A DNA stretch of 64,000 bases from Planctomycetaceae bacterium (GTDB lineage: Bacteria > Planctomycetota > Planctomycetia > Planctomycetales > Planctomycetaceae): contig JAKFVC010000030.1 in assembly GCA_021732415.1 (NCBI GenBank), forward strand, positions 1 to 64,000, given 5' to 3'. Under the pieces are notes generated by a model. That model was given only the letters and a program-made list of their open reading frames with translations. It had not been told where the DNA came from and did not search any database. Shown in pieces: positions 27,758-36,326 of this stretch. The translations under genes were made by a program, and so were the position numbers. Every line of letters begins with the position of its first letter. Within the stretch, counting starts at the first letter, position 1.

Positions 27758-27892
27758 GATGGCCGCCCCGGCCGTCGTATTCTCGGTAGGAGCATCGCCC
27801 TCTCCGCAACTGCGATTCCGATCCCGAATACTGGGTTGCGCAAGTTCGATTGGCACTCGGGCATCAGGAAGACGGCCGGGGCGGCCATCCTA
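27755..27892. repeat. REP2 inverted pair supplying two stop codons
   Basis: Left copy 27755-27776 and right copy 27871-27892. The left TAG is the stop codon of hpt (plus strand); the right CTA is the TAG stop codon, on the minus strand, of the ThiF-like gene. The pair thus fills the whole gap between two convergent genes. Confidence 0.92.
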
Positions 27893-28924
27893 CGAACCCA
27901 CATACCGCGCATAAAGCGACTTGGCCGCCGCAGGATCATTCGTCCCTTTGATGATTGCTCGAGCATCACTGAAGATCGTCAGCTCGTAAGCGCCTCCCTC
28001 CACCACCAGTCGGATCAGGAACGGATTCACCGTGACCTGGCCACTGGCTCGCAGCTTTTCCGCTAACTCAGGCAACGCGATCGCCCGCTTTTCATGCGGC
28101 GAAACCTGCACCGCATTGCGGCCGCACAGGACGGTCGTCTGCGAGGCTCGATCGCCATGCAGCCACGCTCGTTCGCCTTGATGGCAGGCGGGGCAATGTC
28201 CCTGGTCGCGGAGATTCTTCACGCTCATCTTGCGGAGCGTGCCGTCCCAGACGTCGAGGATATGGAGTGAGGCCTCGACTTGATCCTTGTGGCCGGCCAG
28301 GATCTTCAGAGCTTGAACCGCCTGCAACGACGCAATCATGTTGACCGTCGGGCCCAGGATGCCTGCGGTGTCACAGGTTTCCGTTGTGCCGGGGCCGGGC
28401 ACATCTTCCATCAGGCAGCGCAAACAGGCGGTCTCACCGGGGAAAATTGGCAGGACTTGTCCGTGGCTGCCAATGCAACCGCCGTAGACCCAGGGGATTC
28501 CCAATTCCAGCGAGACATCGTTCAACAGGAAGCGGGTCTCGAAGTTGTCGGTGCCGTCCAGAATCAGGTCGACGCCTTTGGCCAGCTCCAGGACATTGCC
28601 CGAGGCCACGTCGGCGACATGCGGTTCAATGATGACCTGGCTGTTGATCAACTTCAGCTTGCGAGTCGCCGCGACCGACTTGGGGAGTTGCTCGGCGAGA
28701 TCCTGTTCGTCGAACAGGACCTGCCGCTGCAAATTGGTGAGCTCCACAAAGTCGCGATCAACGAGCCGGACGAATCCGACACCCGCGCGGACCAGTGTTT
28801 CGGCCAGTACGGTGCCGAGAGCCCCGCAGCCGCACAGCAAGACGCGCGACTGGCTCAGCCGGGTCTGTCCCTCTTCGCCAATGGCGCGGAACAGAATCTG
28901 GCGGTGATAACGAGAAAGGTCCAT
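27890..28924 (-). CDS. ThiF/MoeB/HesA family adenylyltransferase (E1-like)
   Basis: The 344-residue product is an E1-like enzyme that adenylates the C-terminal Gly-Gly of a sulfur-carrier protein (ThiS, MoaD or similar). It shows RYHRQILFRAIGEEGQTRL, the ATP site VLLCGCGALGTVLAETLVRAG, LVDRDFVELTNLQRQVLF, DGTDNFETRFLLND, and two zinc cysteine pairs CLRC and CPAC. After about residue 260 a short C-terminal region replaces the rhodanese domain found in some MoeB proteins. ThiF and MoeB roles cannot be separated by sequence alone. A molybdoenzyme operon is 8 kb away, which makes MoeB function plausible. Start ATG 28924; its stop is part of a REP2 copy. Confidence 0.88.
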   Translation of the reverse strand: MDLSRYHRQILFRAIGEEGQTRLSQSRVLLCGCGALGTVLAETLVRAGVGFVRLVDRDFVELTNLQRQVLFDEQDLAEQLPKSVAATRKLKLINSQVIIEPHVADVASGNVLELAKGVDLILDGTDNFETRFLLNDVSLELGIPWVYGGCIGSHGQVLPIFPGETACLRCLMEDVPGPGTTETCDTAGILGPTVNMIASLQAVQALKILAGHKDQVEASLHILDVWDGTLRKMSVKNLRDQGHCPACHQGERAWLHGDRASQTTVLCGRNAVQVSPHEKRAIALPELAEKLRASGQVTVNPFLIRLVVEGGAYELTIFSDARAIIKGTNDPAAAKSLYARYVGS

Positions 28925-28939
28925 CAGTGATGTCTTCGT

Positions 28940-29136
28940 GGCGAGCGTCCGGCGTAAGCCGGATGGTTTTGACCGACTCTCGACAACCAAACGACTTGAT
29001 CCAAACAGTTGACGTACCGATCCGTTTGCGTGCGCGACCTGGTGATCAACTCCTGCGAGATTACAGATTGTTTGGATCAGCTTGAAGGCTACTTGACATT
29101 CGCCAAAAACCATCCGGCTTACGCCGGACGCTCGCC
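28940..29136. repeat. PAL4 inverted pair
   Basis: Left copy 28940-28970 (GGCGAGCGTCCGGCGTAAGC...) and right copy 29106-29136 are reverse complements, each with a TCCGGC/GCCGGA hairpin. It lies upstream of the ThiF-like gene and downstream of the next minus-strand gene. Confidence 0.88.
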
Positions 29137-29173
29137 TTGCTGAATTCCATTTTCCAAGTCTACAGACAACAAC

Positions 29174-29200
29174 AGCCCGGCTGTTTGAAACAACCGGGCT
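29174..29200 (-). terminator. Hairpin after the disordered-protein gene
   Basis: AGCCCGG and CCGGGCT arms with inner TGTTT/CAA pairing lie 20 bp after the stop of the 29219-31012 gene. The following tract on the minus strand is GTTGTTGTC, a weak T-rich tail. Confidence 0.6.
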
Positions 29201-29218
29201 GAGGGATCATTATCAAAT

Positions 29219-31012
29219 CTAAGCGTCGCGACGAGGTCCTCGGCGAGGCCCACGCGGTCCGCGATCTCCGCCGCCACGGGGGCCGCGGTCGTTGGCGGGA
29301 CCACGGTCGCCGGACGAACCGGCTCGGTCACCACCGCTGCTGCCTGATGCTCCTTCGACCAGCGACGGATTCAACAGGTAGGAAATCGCCTCTTCCCACG
29401 AAGGAACGTCTTCGTAGCTCACCAGAGGTTCCGGCTCGCCGTCATCCTCTTCGTGCTCTTCATCGTCTTCTTCGTCAAGGTGCGTCGCTCGCACTGTCGG
29501 CGTGCGAGACGAGGAACGGCCTCGGCGGCGCGGGCGGGGCGGTTCGTCTTCTTCCACGAACTCACGGTCGCGGTCTTCGAAGAAGGGATCGTCCGCTTCG
29601 AGAACTTCGTCTTCCTCTTCTTCGTCATCGAATTCGGGTTCAGAGCGTGCCGCAGGCGCGGGTGCCGGTGCGGGGCGCTCGGTACGTTCGCCACCACGGC
29701 CACCGCGACGTCGACGACGCGGTCGACGAGCACGACCGGGACGGCTCCCTTCGGCACCTTCCTCGTCACCCGCACCTTCTTCGGTGGAGGCTTCTTCGCC
29801 TTGTTCGTCGTCCTGCTCGGGGGCAAACGAATCGTCTTCCAGTTCCTTGATGTCCTCGTCAGCCGACGATTCGACTCGGGCAGCGGTCGGGCGATCAGGA
29901 CGGCGGCGACGACGGCGGCTGCGACGACGGCGAGGTTGGCCTTCCTCGTCGGTCGATTCGGGAGTTCGTTCTCCAGCCTCGGTGACATCGTCTTCGAAGT
30001 CATCATCCAGATCATCAGCGGCTGCTGACCGCGAACGGGGCTCATCGATTTGCGATGAACGTGGCGTCTCGCGAGCAACCGGTTCAGCGGGCCAGCCGTC
30101 GTCAATGGACTCTTCTGCGGGTTCGCTATCGAACGCAGCTTCGGACGCGGGCTGTGCCGGTGACGAACTGTGGCGACGTGAACGGCGACGGTCCTGGCGA
30201 CGCGACTTCACTTCTGGCGTCGCTTCTTCCTGGCCAATCGGCTCCTGGTCGAGCTGGGGTGCTTCGGCTACCTGATCGACAGGCAGGGCTTCTTCCGTCC
30301 GACTACGATCGCGGTCGGCGGGTGAACGGCGGTGGGCCGAGTGTGGTCGCTCTTCTGCGGCGGGCCGAGCTTCACGCGGTGCCGAAGGAGGTGACCGGCG
30401 TTCGCTGTTGCCAGCACTGCTTGGACTACGACCACGGTCACCGCCGCGCGGGCTCCTTGAGTCGCCACGTCCCGCTTGACGGGGCCGGTCGCGGCTGGAA
30501 TCGCCACGCGGTTTGCCCGAGCGATCGTCTTCCTGCCAATTCCAGTTGGCCAACGCATCCCAGTAGGGATCGTCTTCCGGCGCTACGGCTTCGACTTCAT
30601 CATCCAATTCATCGTCATCAGACGCTTCGTCGAGATCTTCGTCGGTCGCGCTGTCATCGAATCCGAATTCCACTGCGGGAGGCGGATCGATTTTCGTGGC
30701 CTTCACCGGCTCAGTCTCAGGAGCCTTGGCGGCCGGTTTGGCTCGCGGTGCGGGTGGTTTCGGTTTGGCCGGCGCACGACGCGGTGCAACGGGGGCGGAT
30801 TCCACCAAGCCCGCACCGAAATCTCCGAAGTCGTCTTCCTCTAAGGGTTTAGCGACGATCACATCGGACGGTGAAGGAACATCCGGAGCAGGCTCAGAGG
30901 CCACTCGTTCGGCGGCTGTATATTCTTTGCCAACTTCGACGCCGAACAGATCGGCCTCGAGTTGTTCCCAAGAATCGTCACCACCGGAGCTATTTGTAGG
31001 GTTTCGTGTCAT
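29219..31012 (-). CDS. Large intrinsically disordered, charge-block protein with RG-rich end
   Basis: The 597-residue product is almost wholly low-complexity. Acidic tracts (DEDLDEASDDDELDDEVE) alternate with very basic ones (RRRRSRRRRRRP, RRPRRRRRGGRGG), with Pro/Ala linkers, and the C-terminus is rich in RG/RGG-like repeats (GDRGPRGGGDRGPRGPRRGPRR). Two short ordered islands can be seen: SWEQLEADLFGVEVG near the N-terminus and VPSWEEAISYLLNPSLVEG near residue 545. There is no signal peptide. RG-rich and charge-block sequences often bind RNA or drive condensates; that is an inference, not a match to a family. A hairpin follows the gene, and the reading frame is clean for 1.8 kb. Confidence 0.75.
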   Translation of the reverse strand: MTRNPTNSSGGDDSWEQLEADLFGVEVGKEYTAAERVASEPAPDVPSPSDVIVAKPLEEDDFGDFGAGLVESAPVAPRRAPAKPKPPAPRAKPAAKAPETEPVKATKIDPPPAVEFGFDDSATDEDLDEASDDDELDDEVEAVAPEDDPYWDALANWNWQEDDRSGKPRGDSSRDRPRQAGRGDSRSPRGGDRGRSPSSAGNSERRSPPSAPREARPAAEERPHSAHRRSPADRDRSRTEEALPVDQVAEAPQLDQEPIGQEEATPEVKSRRQDRRRSRRHSSSPAQPASEAAFDSEPAEESIDDGWPAEPVARETPRSSQIDEPRSRSAAADDLDDDFEDDVTEAGERTPESTDEEGQPRRRRSRRRRRRPDRPTAARVESSADEDIKELEDDSFAPEQDDEQGEEASTEEGAGDEEGAEGSRPGRARRPRRRRRGGRGGERTERPAPAPAPAARSEPEFDDEEEEDEVLEADDPFFEDRDREFVEEDEPPRPRRRGRSSSRTPTVRATHLDEEDDEEHEEDDGEPEPLVSYEDVPSWEEAISYLLNPSLVEGASGSSGGDRAGSSGDRGPANDRGPRGGGDRGPRGPRRGPRRDA

Positions 31013-31101
31013 ACAACAAAACTACCTATTTTCGATCGAATTTGCAAGGAGGCGGAGGGGACGTAAAGTGCGATGTAAGTTGGGGATATTGGATGGGAAA
31101 T

Positions 31102-31260
31102 GAGGAATGACTAAATCCTAATGACTAATGTCCAAAAGGGAGGGAATCTGCTGCTTCCGCCGGTTGGATGATCCTCCCTGCTGACGAATCGATGGAGTCA
31201 GGGAGCGGTCGGCAAGCAATATCCTTTTAGTCATTAGGCTTTAGACATTGGTCATTCTCC
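31102..31260. repeat. TRI8 inverted pair
   Basis: Left arm 31102-31133 (GAGGAATGACTAAATCC...) and right arm 31224-31260 are near-complementary, each with two or three AATGACTAA units. The pair is AT-richer than the other families and lies between divergent genes. Confidence 0.8.
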
Positions 31261-31367
31261 CTCCATAAACTATGCAAAATAAAGACGTTGTGTAGCCCAC
31301 ATCCGCGACGGTATCATCAAGCCGTCAGTCGTCTGATCGCCTCTCACCTTAGCGAAATCACCCATTC

Positions 31368-31958
31368 ATGTTGGAAGTTACGCAGCAGCCCCGACACTAC
31401 CTGTTGACTTGGACGGGTTGGCGGCTGGAGTTTTCCTGGCAGACAGATCGCTGGCAGCATCAACTGTGGCGTGCCAGTGGTCGAGAATGGACGCTGGCCA
31501 TTTCGTCCGTGGAGGGGACTTCTGAGCAGCCCTGGCCCGGCAGTCCCGCCTTTCAGAACGTCTATTACGAACAAATTGATCCGGATATCGGTGAGGTGCA
31601 GTTACTGGGTCAATCAGGCAAGAACCACTATTCCGGCGCGATTCGCTGTGATTCACGCCAGCAGATGATTGATTTTGATCTGGCGGTCCGTATTCAGGCG
31701 CATCCCGCAGGTCCTTTGCAACTCAGCACTTATGATGTGATGTCCCCCTTGGCGCGCGATGCTGCCGCGCAGGGTTGGGAGCTGACGACCGAATCGTTGT
31801 CGGCGCAACCTGCGCTGGTGACGGCCTGGGATGTCTCGACACTTCCGAAGAAATCGAGCTTCAATTTGCGGATGCTCGATCTGACCGGCGTGAAGATTGA
31901 GAAGCAACGCACGACGCTACGCTGGAAGTATCAGTGGTGGTTGAAACCCGTCGCTTGA
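31368..31958 (+). CDS. Conserved hypothetical protein, 196 aa
   Basis: I do not recognise the family. The protein is Trp-rich (about 11 Trp) and looks like an all-beta fold (HYLLTWTGWRLEFSWQTDRWQHQLW, STYDVMSPLARDAA, LRWKYQWWLKPVA), with no signal peptide or membrane segment. Codon use is like that of its neighbours. It starts with an ATG about 100 bp after the TRI8 repeat and seems to be monocistronic. The repeated W-x-W pattern could mean a ligand-binding beta barrel, but this is only a guess. Confidence 0.65.
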   Translation: MLEVTQQPRHYLLTWTGWRLEFSWQTDRWQHQLWRASGREWTLAISSVEGTSEQPWPGSPAFQNVYYEQIDPDIGEVQLLGQSGKNHYSGAIRCDSRQQMIDFDLAVRIQAHPAGPLQLSTYDVMSPLARDAAAQGWELTTESLSAQPALVTAWDVSTLPKKSSFNLRMLDLTGVKIEKQRTTLRWKYQWWLKPVA

Positions 31959-32130
31959 TTTACCGGTCGCAGACGAACAGAATACAGGTCTGAAATACTG
32001 CTGCAGGCCGCTCGGGCAGAACGGTCCGCTCGGTTCCCGGTTGAGGGGTGCTGATACAAAGCGCTCGCAGCTGAGGTGACGCAGTGTTGAATCGCAATCA
32101 TTTAAAGACGATGTCAGGCGGGAAGTATCA

Positions 32131-32883
32131 ATGTCCTTCGAAACAGTCGAGCGTCTGAAGCGTGAATTCACTGACAAGTGGGTGACAGTTGATGCCGGGA
32201 CTCCGGAATTGAAACGCTTTGTCGGGCTGAGTGGCCACATCAAGACGGTCAACATGAACGGCCGGGCGCTGGTCCAATTTGATAATCCGGTGGATATCAG
32301 TTGGTACGACATTGACCTCTCCTACCTGAAGGTGATCGCCGCCCCGTTGCCGAAAAAGGGGGCTGAAAAGCACGCCGAACCGGCTGCGAAGAAACCCGCT
32401 GCGGCCGCACCCCCTGCTGCAGCCGCCCCGGCCTCGGCAGCAGTTCCCGGTGCCGCGAAAAAGAGCCCGATCGAAATCATGCGTGAGGCCGCTGCAGCGA
32501 AAGCGGCCGCGGCTGCTGGTGGTGCTGCTGCACCCGCCGCGGCGGCTCCCGATGCCCCTAAGAAGACGCCGATCGAGATCATGCGCGAAGCTGCCGCTGC
32601 CAAAGCCGCTGCGGCCGCTGGTGGGGCTGCTGCTCCCGCTCCCGCGACGGACAAGCCGCTATCCAAAATCGAACAGGCCCGTCTGCAGGGAGCCGCAGGC
32701 AAGGCTAAGGCTGAAGTGGCCGCCCCTGCCCCTGCTGCCGAGCCGGTAGTGGCTGCTGAGGCTGCTCCCGCCCCCGCGCCGGCTGCGGCACCCGCCGCGC
32801 AGGTGACGATGGTTGGCGAAGATGGCAAGCCGCTGTCGAAGCTGGAGATGGCTCGCCGTCAGGGTGCCCAGAAGAACAAGTAG
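32131..32883 (+). CDS. Ala-rich repeat protein with N-terminal KOW/SH3-like domain
   Basis: The 250-residue product starts with about 70 ordered residues (VERLKREFTDKWVTV, GLSGHIKTVNMNGRALVQFDNPVDISWYDIDLSYLKVI) that read like a small SH3/KOW-type barrel. The rest is Ala/Pro-rich with two near-identical blocks around IEIMREAAAAKAAAAAGGAA (about 112-175) and a short motif PLSKxExARxQGA that appears twice, the second time at the C-terminus. The repeats may be a flexible tether with conserved docking points. No signal peptide. I do not know its function; similar N-terminal domains occur in other planctomycetes as far as I recall. Confidence 0.7.
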   Translation: MSFETVERLKREFTDKWVTVDAGTPELKRFVGLSGHIKTVNMNGRALVQFDNPVDISWYDIDLSYLKVIAAPLPKKGAEKHAEPAAKKPAAAAPPAAAAPASAAVPGAAKKSPIEIMREAAAAKAAAAAGGAAAPAAAAPDAPKKTPIEIMREAAAAKAAAAAGGAAAPAPATDKPLSKIEQARLQGAAGKAKAEVAAPAPAAEPVVAAEAAPAPAPAAAPAAQVTMVGEDGKPLSKLEMARRQGAQKNK

Positions 32884-32913
32884 GCCGCGGTCCTGGTGTT
32901 TGCCCATTTACGC

Positions 32914-32981
32914 AGTAGGTCAGGCTCTGCCTGACGTCTTTCTCGTGGTCACGTGAATTCGTCAGGCACAGCCTGACCTAC
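32914..32981. repeat. REP4 inverted pair
   Basis: Left 32914-32935 (GTAGGTCAGGCTCTGCC...) and right 32960-32981. The central base of the hairpin differs from the right copy (CTC against TGT), so the two copies have drifted apart slightly. It lies between convergent genes. Confidence 0.9.
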
Positions 32982-33018
32982 TGCGCTGCCGCGCGGAAGA
33001 CCCGACCCCTGATCGATA

Positions 33019-33990
33019 CTATCGCGATCTGTGCTTGGCGACGATCCGCACGCGGGGGCGAACGATATTGCGTGACGCGTTCTTCTCGGCGGGGGCCTCT
33101 GCGGCGTCCTGGTCTTCCCCGGTGTGCTGGTGCGAAATGAGTTCGTTCAGCAAGTTTTCGATCTCGGCGTGAGCCAGCTCATTCTGGCGGATGACCAACA
33201 GTTTGGCGCGGGATGTTTGAATCAGGTTGACTGTGCCCCCTTCACCATCGGCATCCATCCAAGGGGCAAACGGTACACCTCCGGTTGCCGTCTGGACCAT
33301 GTGGATCAGGTTTGCTTCGGGAGTCAGTTTGGCATGGGGGGCCACAGGGCCAGCGTGCAGTGAGCAGACGGTTCCCTCGCTAGTCGCCGCTGGATCGGGT
33401 GTCTTGACGTTCTCGGGAGCCTTCTCAGTTGGCTTAGTAATAGTACCGGCTCCTCCGCCTCCAAACTGAATCTCTTGATGCGGCATATCGGGCCCGGTGA
33501 CTTCCACCTTGGGTGATTCCAGGAGTTCGCCGACGTCATAGATACGCGGAAAAGAGGTGCCAACCTGGTCGGCTTTGGTTGTGATTCGGATGCCGGCGTC
33601 ATCGCAGATCCAACCCAGGCGGGCTTGGCCCAGGATGCGTTTCAGAGCCGCTCGGATCGAAACATGTTTTAAGTCGCACGTCACTTCGATCGTTTCGAGG
33701 CGGATGCTGTCCTCTTTGATCTTCTCGTGATCAAACCAATATTCGAAGTTGCGCTTGCGAAGGATTTCTGCCACGGCATCTTCCAGCGGGACGGCATCCA
33801 GCTTCAGCGTGATCGGTTCGTGCAGGCGCTGTCGCACCTCTTCCGCGATCTGCGCCCCGGGCTGTTCTTCCTGCTGAGCCTCGGCATCGGGCTTGGTTTC
33901 GGGAGTTGTCTCGGGTGTCTGCGCGAACAGACTGCTCCACACAACGCTGGCTGCGACGCAAATACCCAAAATTCCTACGACTCTGCGCAT
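33019..33990 (-). CDS. Secreted protein with secretin/TonB short N-terminal-like domain
   Basis: The 323-residue product has a signal peptide (MRRVVGILGICVAASVVWSSLFAQ). A short region (about 55-145) reads LDAVPLEDAVAEILRKRNFEYWFDHEKIK...VTCDLKHVSIRAALKRILGQARLGWICDDAGIRITT, which fits the STN domain found in secretins and TonB receptors: two small beta-alpha-beta units ending in a strand that detects a partner. The C-terminal part is Pro/Glu-rich, with a long acidic-basic stretch. It is periplasmic or outer-membrane linked by inference. There is no secretin pore domain, so it may be a partner or regulator. Confidence 0.7.
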   Translation of the reverse strand: MRRVVGILGICVAASVVWSSLFAQTPETTPETKPDAEAQQEEQPGAQIAEEVRQRLHEPITLKLDAVPLEDAVAEILRKRNFEYWFDHEKIKEDSIRLETIEVTCDLKHVSIRAALKRILGQARLGWICDDAGIRITTKADQVGTSFPRIYDVGELLESPKVEVTGPDMPHQEIQFGGGGAGTITKPTEKAPENVKTPDPAATSEGTVCSLHAGPVAPHAKLTPEANLIHMVQTATGGVPFAPWMDADGEGGTVNLIQTSRAKLLVIRQNELAHAEIENLLNELISHQHTGEDQDAAEAPAEKNASRNIVRPRVRIVAKHRSR

Positions 33991-34189
33991 AATCCACTCC
34001 TGGACGTGATTTGTCGAAGTCTTTAGATACCGTGCTGTGCCGCGAGAATTCGGGCAGCAGAAGTTTTTCGATTGCGATTTCTATGGGTAAGGCTACTCCT
34101 CAAACCGGCGGTTGGCAATCCGATTGTCGCCCGACTCTCTGACTCGGGTGCATTTATTCACAAAGCAGTGCCGGCTCATGTGAGTCGGA

Positions 34190-34654
34190 TTACCGCTGAT
34201 AGATCACGATGGTCACGCGCAGTTCAGAGGTGATTTGCTCGAGCTCGTCCCGCATGATCTCCTGGCAGCGTTCCATCTTGAAACTGCCCGTCCCTGCGCC
34301 GATCAAGGGAAAGGCAATCGATGTCAACTCCTTTTCTTCAGCGAGTTTCATCGCATTTCGTACTGAATCACGAATGGAGCGTTCCGACGCCCTCCACCAC
34401 ATGCTGATTCCGGCGACATGAATAATGCCCCGGAATGGAAGCCGGCCGGCGGATGTGAAGACGGCTCCACCCAGTGGGATCGGACCGTGTTTGGCGAGTT
34501 CTCGAAAAGGCCCCCAGCCTGCTCGTCGTTTGATGGCCCCCGACACACCTTGCGGCAGCAGCAACCACCACGGGATGATGTTGCGATTCCATGCGTTGAC
34601 GATCACGTCGACTGGCTGGTCGAGCAAGTCACCATTGACGACTTCGATTTGCAT
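34190..34654 (-). CDS. Macro domain protein
   Basis: The 154-residue product is a macro domain, which binds ADP-ribose and related nucleotides and in many cases removes ADP-ribose from proteins or O-acetyl-ADP-ribose. Marks are VVNGDLLDQPVDVIVNAWN at the start (NxxN site in VIVNAWN), GVSGAIKRRAG, the GxAxxT-like GGAVFTSAG, IIHVAGI and the C-terminal IAFPLIGAGTGSFKMERC. The full length matches a lone macro domain. No ADP-ribosyltransferase is next to it, so a toxin link cannot be claimed. A sigma factor gene lies upstream on the same strand. Confidence 0.9.
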   Translation of the reverse strand: MQIEVVNGDLLDQPVDVIVNAWNRNIIPWWLLLPQGVSGAIKRRAGWGPFRELAKHGPIPLGGAVFTSAGRLPFRGIIHVAGISMWWRASERSIRDSVRNAMKLAEEKELTSIAFPLIGAGTGSFKMERCQEIMRDELEQITSELRVTIVIYQR

Positions 34655-34672
34655 GGAAGTGGGCCTTGGTTC

Positions 34673-34833
34673 GTAGCCCGACTGTGTGACGTGGTGAAGG
34701 AGATTTTGACGTCATGGGAGGGTGAGGCTCCTGCCGAACCGCAAGCGTCTATCGACCGTCGCCAGACTATGCGGTTCGGCAGGAGCCTCACCCTCCCATC
34801 AACTCGAATAACAACTCCGCTGGGACGGGCTAC
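34673..34833. repeat. PAL5 inverted pair within an outer REP6-like pair
   Basis: PAL5: 34714-34742 (ATGGGAGGGTGAGGCTCCTG...) and 34771-34799 are exact reverse complements of 29 bp. Outside them are GTAGCCCG (34673-34680) and CGGGCTAC (34826-34833), the REP6 edge. This is another nested arrangement. Confidence 0.85.
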
Positions 34834-34834
34834 G

Positions 34835-35464
34835 TCAATCCAGCATACGAAGTTGCTCTTCGGTGGCTCCGGCCTTGCGAGCTGCCTCTTTCAATTTGCT
34901 GATCGCGGCGAACTTGTGATTGGCGACCGCTTGCTCCGAAATCCCCTGCGATTCAGCCGCCTGCTTGTTCTGCAGCCCGCGTACGAAGAGCAGTTCGATG
35001 CACATCAGGCGTTCCCATTCGCCCCGTTCGCGCCAGCCGTCGATTTGATCGGCGAGCGCTTTGGCCAGCACCTTTTCTTCGATGCCGTGACGTTCGCGAC
35101 TGCGCATCAGGCTGGATGCATGCCGGTAGCGACCGGCCGGTTCGTGCGGCCCTGCTCCGCTGTCGTCCAGGGCCACTGTCGGCCGTCGACCGCTGCGTCG
35201 CAGATGATCGGTCAGCTTATGCGCGGCGATCGCGAACAGAAAACTGTCGATGGGCGTTTGTGGGTCGTAATTGGGCAGGCTGACCAGGAATCCGAAGAAC
35301 GTTTCCTGCACGAGATCCTCGGCCGTGGCCCGGTTTTTGAGACGGCTCTGGATGAAAGCCAGCAGCCGGCCTTCAAAGCGAGCGATCAAATCCGACCAGG
35401 CGCGCTCATCCCCTTCTCGAATAGCTTCGAGCAGCAAGCGATCGGCAGTTTGATCTCGGACCAT
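34835..35464 (-). CDS. RNA polymerase sigma factor, sigma-70 family (ECF-like)
   Basis: The 209-residue protein has sigma region 2 (RLLLEAIREGDERAWSDLIARFEGRLLAFIQSRLKNRATAEDLVQETFFGFLVSLPNY) and region 4 (ERLMCIELLFVRGLQNKQAAESQGISEQAVANHKFAAISKLKEAA), separated by a linker with no region 3. This is the design of ECF-type factors. No anti-sigma factor or sensor is visible next to it, so the signal is unknown. A PAL1 pair lies just upstream. Confidence 0.88.
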   Translation of the reverse strand: MVRDQTADRLLLEAIREGDERAWSDLIARFEGRLLAFIQSRLKNRATAEDLVQETFFGFLVSLPNYDPQTPIDSFLFAIAAHKLTDHLRRSGRRPTVALDDSGAGPHEPAGRYRHASSLMRSRERHGIEEKVLAKALADQIDGWRERGEWERLMCIELLFVRGLQNKQAAESQGISEQAVANHKFAAISKLKEAARKAGATEEQLRMLD

Positions 35465-35500
35465 GGTAATCGTTGGGACGCTTCAATAAATCCATGTCTT

Positions 35501-35574
35501 GGGTGCCACTGGCTGTGCCAGTGCTTTTCAGGACAGTCGGTAGATTCCCAGCACTGGCAGAGCCAGTGGCACCC
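35501..35574. repeat. PAL1 inverted pair
   Basis: Left 35501-35524 (GGGTGCCACTGGCTGTGCC...) and right 35551-35574. It is the same family as the pair inside the REP1 cluster at 3024-3102, here without an outer REP1 pair. Confidence 0.9.
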
Positions 35575-35622
35575 CAAGAAAGATAAAGCGATTCTGCCCT
35601 TTTGTTTAATTGTCCGACTGTT

Positions 35623-36162
35623 TCAAGGAAAACAGTCCAAATCTTGCAGTCGGCGGCCACGCTGATCTTTCCCGGATAACAACGGCTCCGCAACCGGCCA
35701 GGGAATGTTCAAATCGGGGTCATTCCACAGCAGGGTTTGTTCGTATTCTGGAGCATACCCGCTGGTACACTTATAGAATACGTCGGCCGATTCGCTTAAG
35801 ACGCAGAATCCGTGCGCGAAGCCTTCTGGAACATACAACTGCCAGTGATTGGTCTCGTTGAGCGTGACTCCGTACCACTGGCCGAACGTCGGTGAACTGC
35901 GGCGGAGGTCGACCGCGACGTCCCAGATTTCGCCGCGGATCACGAAGATCAGTTTGCCCTGGGGTTGAGGCGACTGAAAGTGCAAACCGCGCAAGGTGCC
36001 TCGCTGAGATCGCGACTGGTTGTCCTGCACGAACGTTGCAGGCAGTCCCGTTTGTTGAAAGCGGGATTGCTGAAAGGTCTCGAGGAAAAAGCCACGCGCA
36101 TCACCGAAAACACGCGGTTCGATCCGCAGCAAGTCGCGTAAAGGCGTTTCGTAGATCTTCAT
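35623..36162 (-). CDS. rfbC: dTDP-4-dehydrorhamnose 3,5-epimerase
   Basis: The 179-residue product matches RmlC/RfbC, which makes dTDP-4-keto-L-rhamnose in dTDP-rhamnose synthesis. Family motifs: LLRIEPRVFGDARGFFLETF, the catalytic His region RGTLRGLHFQSPQPQGKLI, VIRGEIWDVAVDLRRSSPTFG, and YVPEGFAHGFCVLSE (Tyr/His of the active site). ATG 36162 fits the family start MKIYETPLRDLL; a longer frame to 36357 reads Ser/Cys-rich noise. No rfbA, rfbB or rfbD is in the window. It probably feeds surface polysaccharide. Confidence 0.93.
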   Translation of the reverse strand: MKIYETPLRDLLRIEPRVFGDARGFFLETFQQSRFQQTGLPATFVQDNQSRSQRGTLRGLHFQSPQPQGKLIFVIRGEIWDVAVDLRRSSPTFGQWYGVTLNETNHWQLYVPEGFAHGFCVLSESADVFYKCTSGYAPEYEQTLLWNDPDLNIPWPVAEPLLSGKDQRGRRLQDLDCFP

Positions 36163-36326
36163 AACCAGCGAATTTCCTGAGCCCAGAGGCGACTGGGTGG
36201 TAGCACGTTCGGACAGTCCGGACATATTACACAGAAGTCCCTTGTCCGGCATTAGACAGGAAAGGGACGGCAGGCAATTCTGAGGTCCCTTTCTGCAGAG
36301 CCCATTCCACCCACTTTGAGTGTTGA

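Noticed and set aside
35345-35360. Possible CRISPR array among the many short repeats of the window
   Set aside because: The repeats are inverted pairs in separate gaps, not direct repeats with regular spacers, and there are no cas genes.
34190-35464. Macro domain plus sigma factor as an ADP-ribosylation toxin system
   Set aside because: No ADP-ribosyltransferase is present, and the two genes are separated by a nested repeat cluster.
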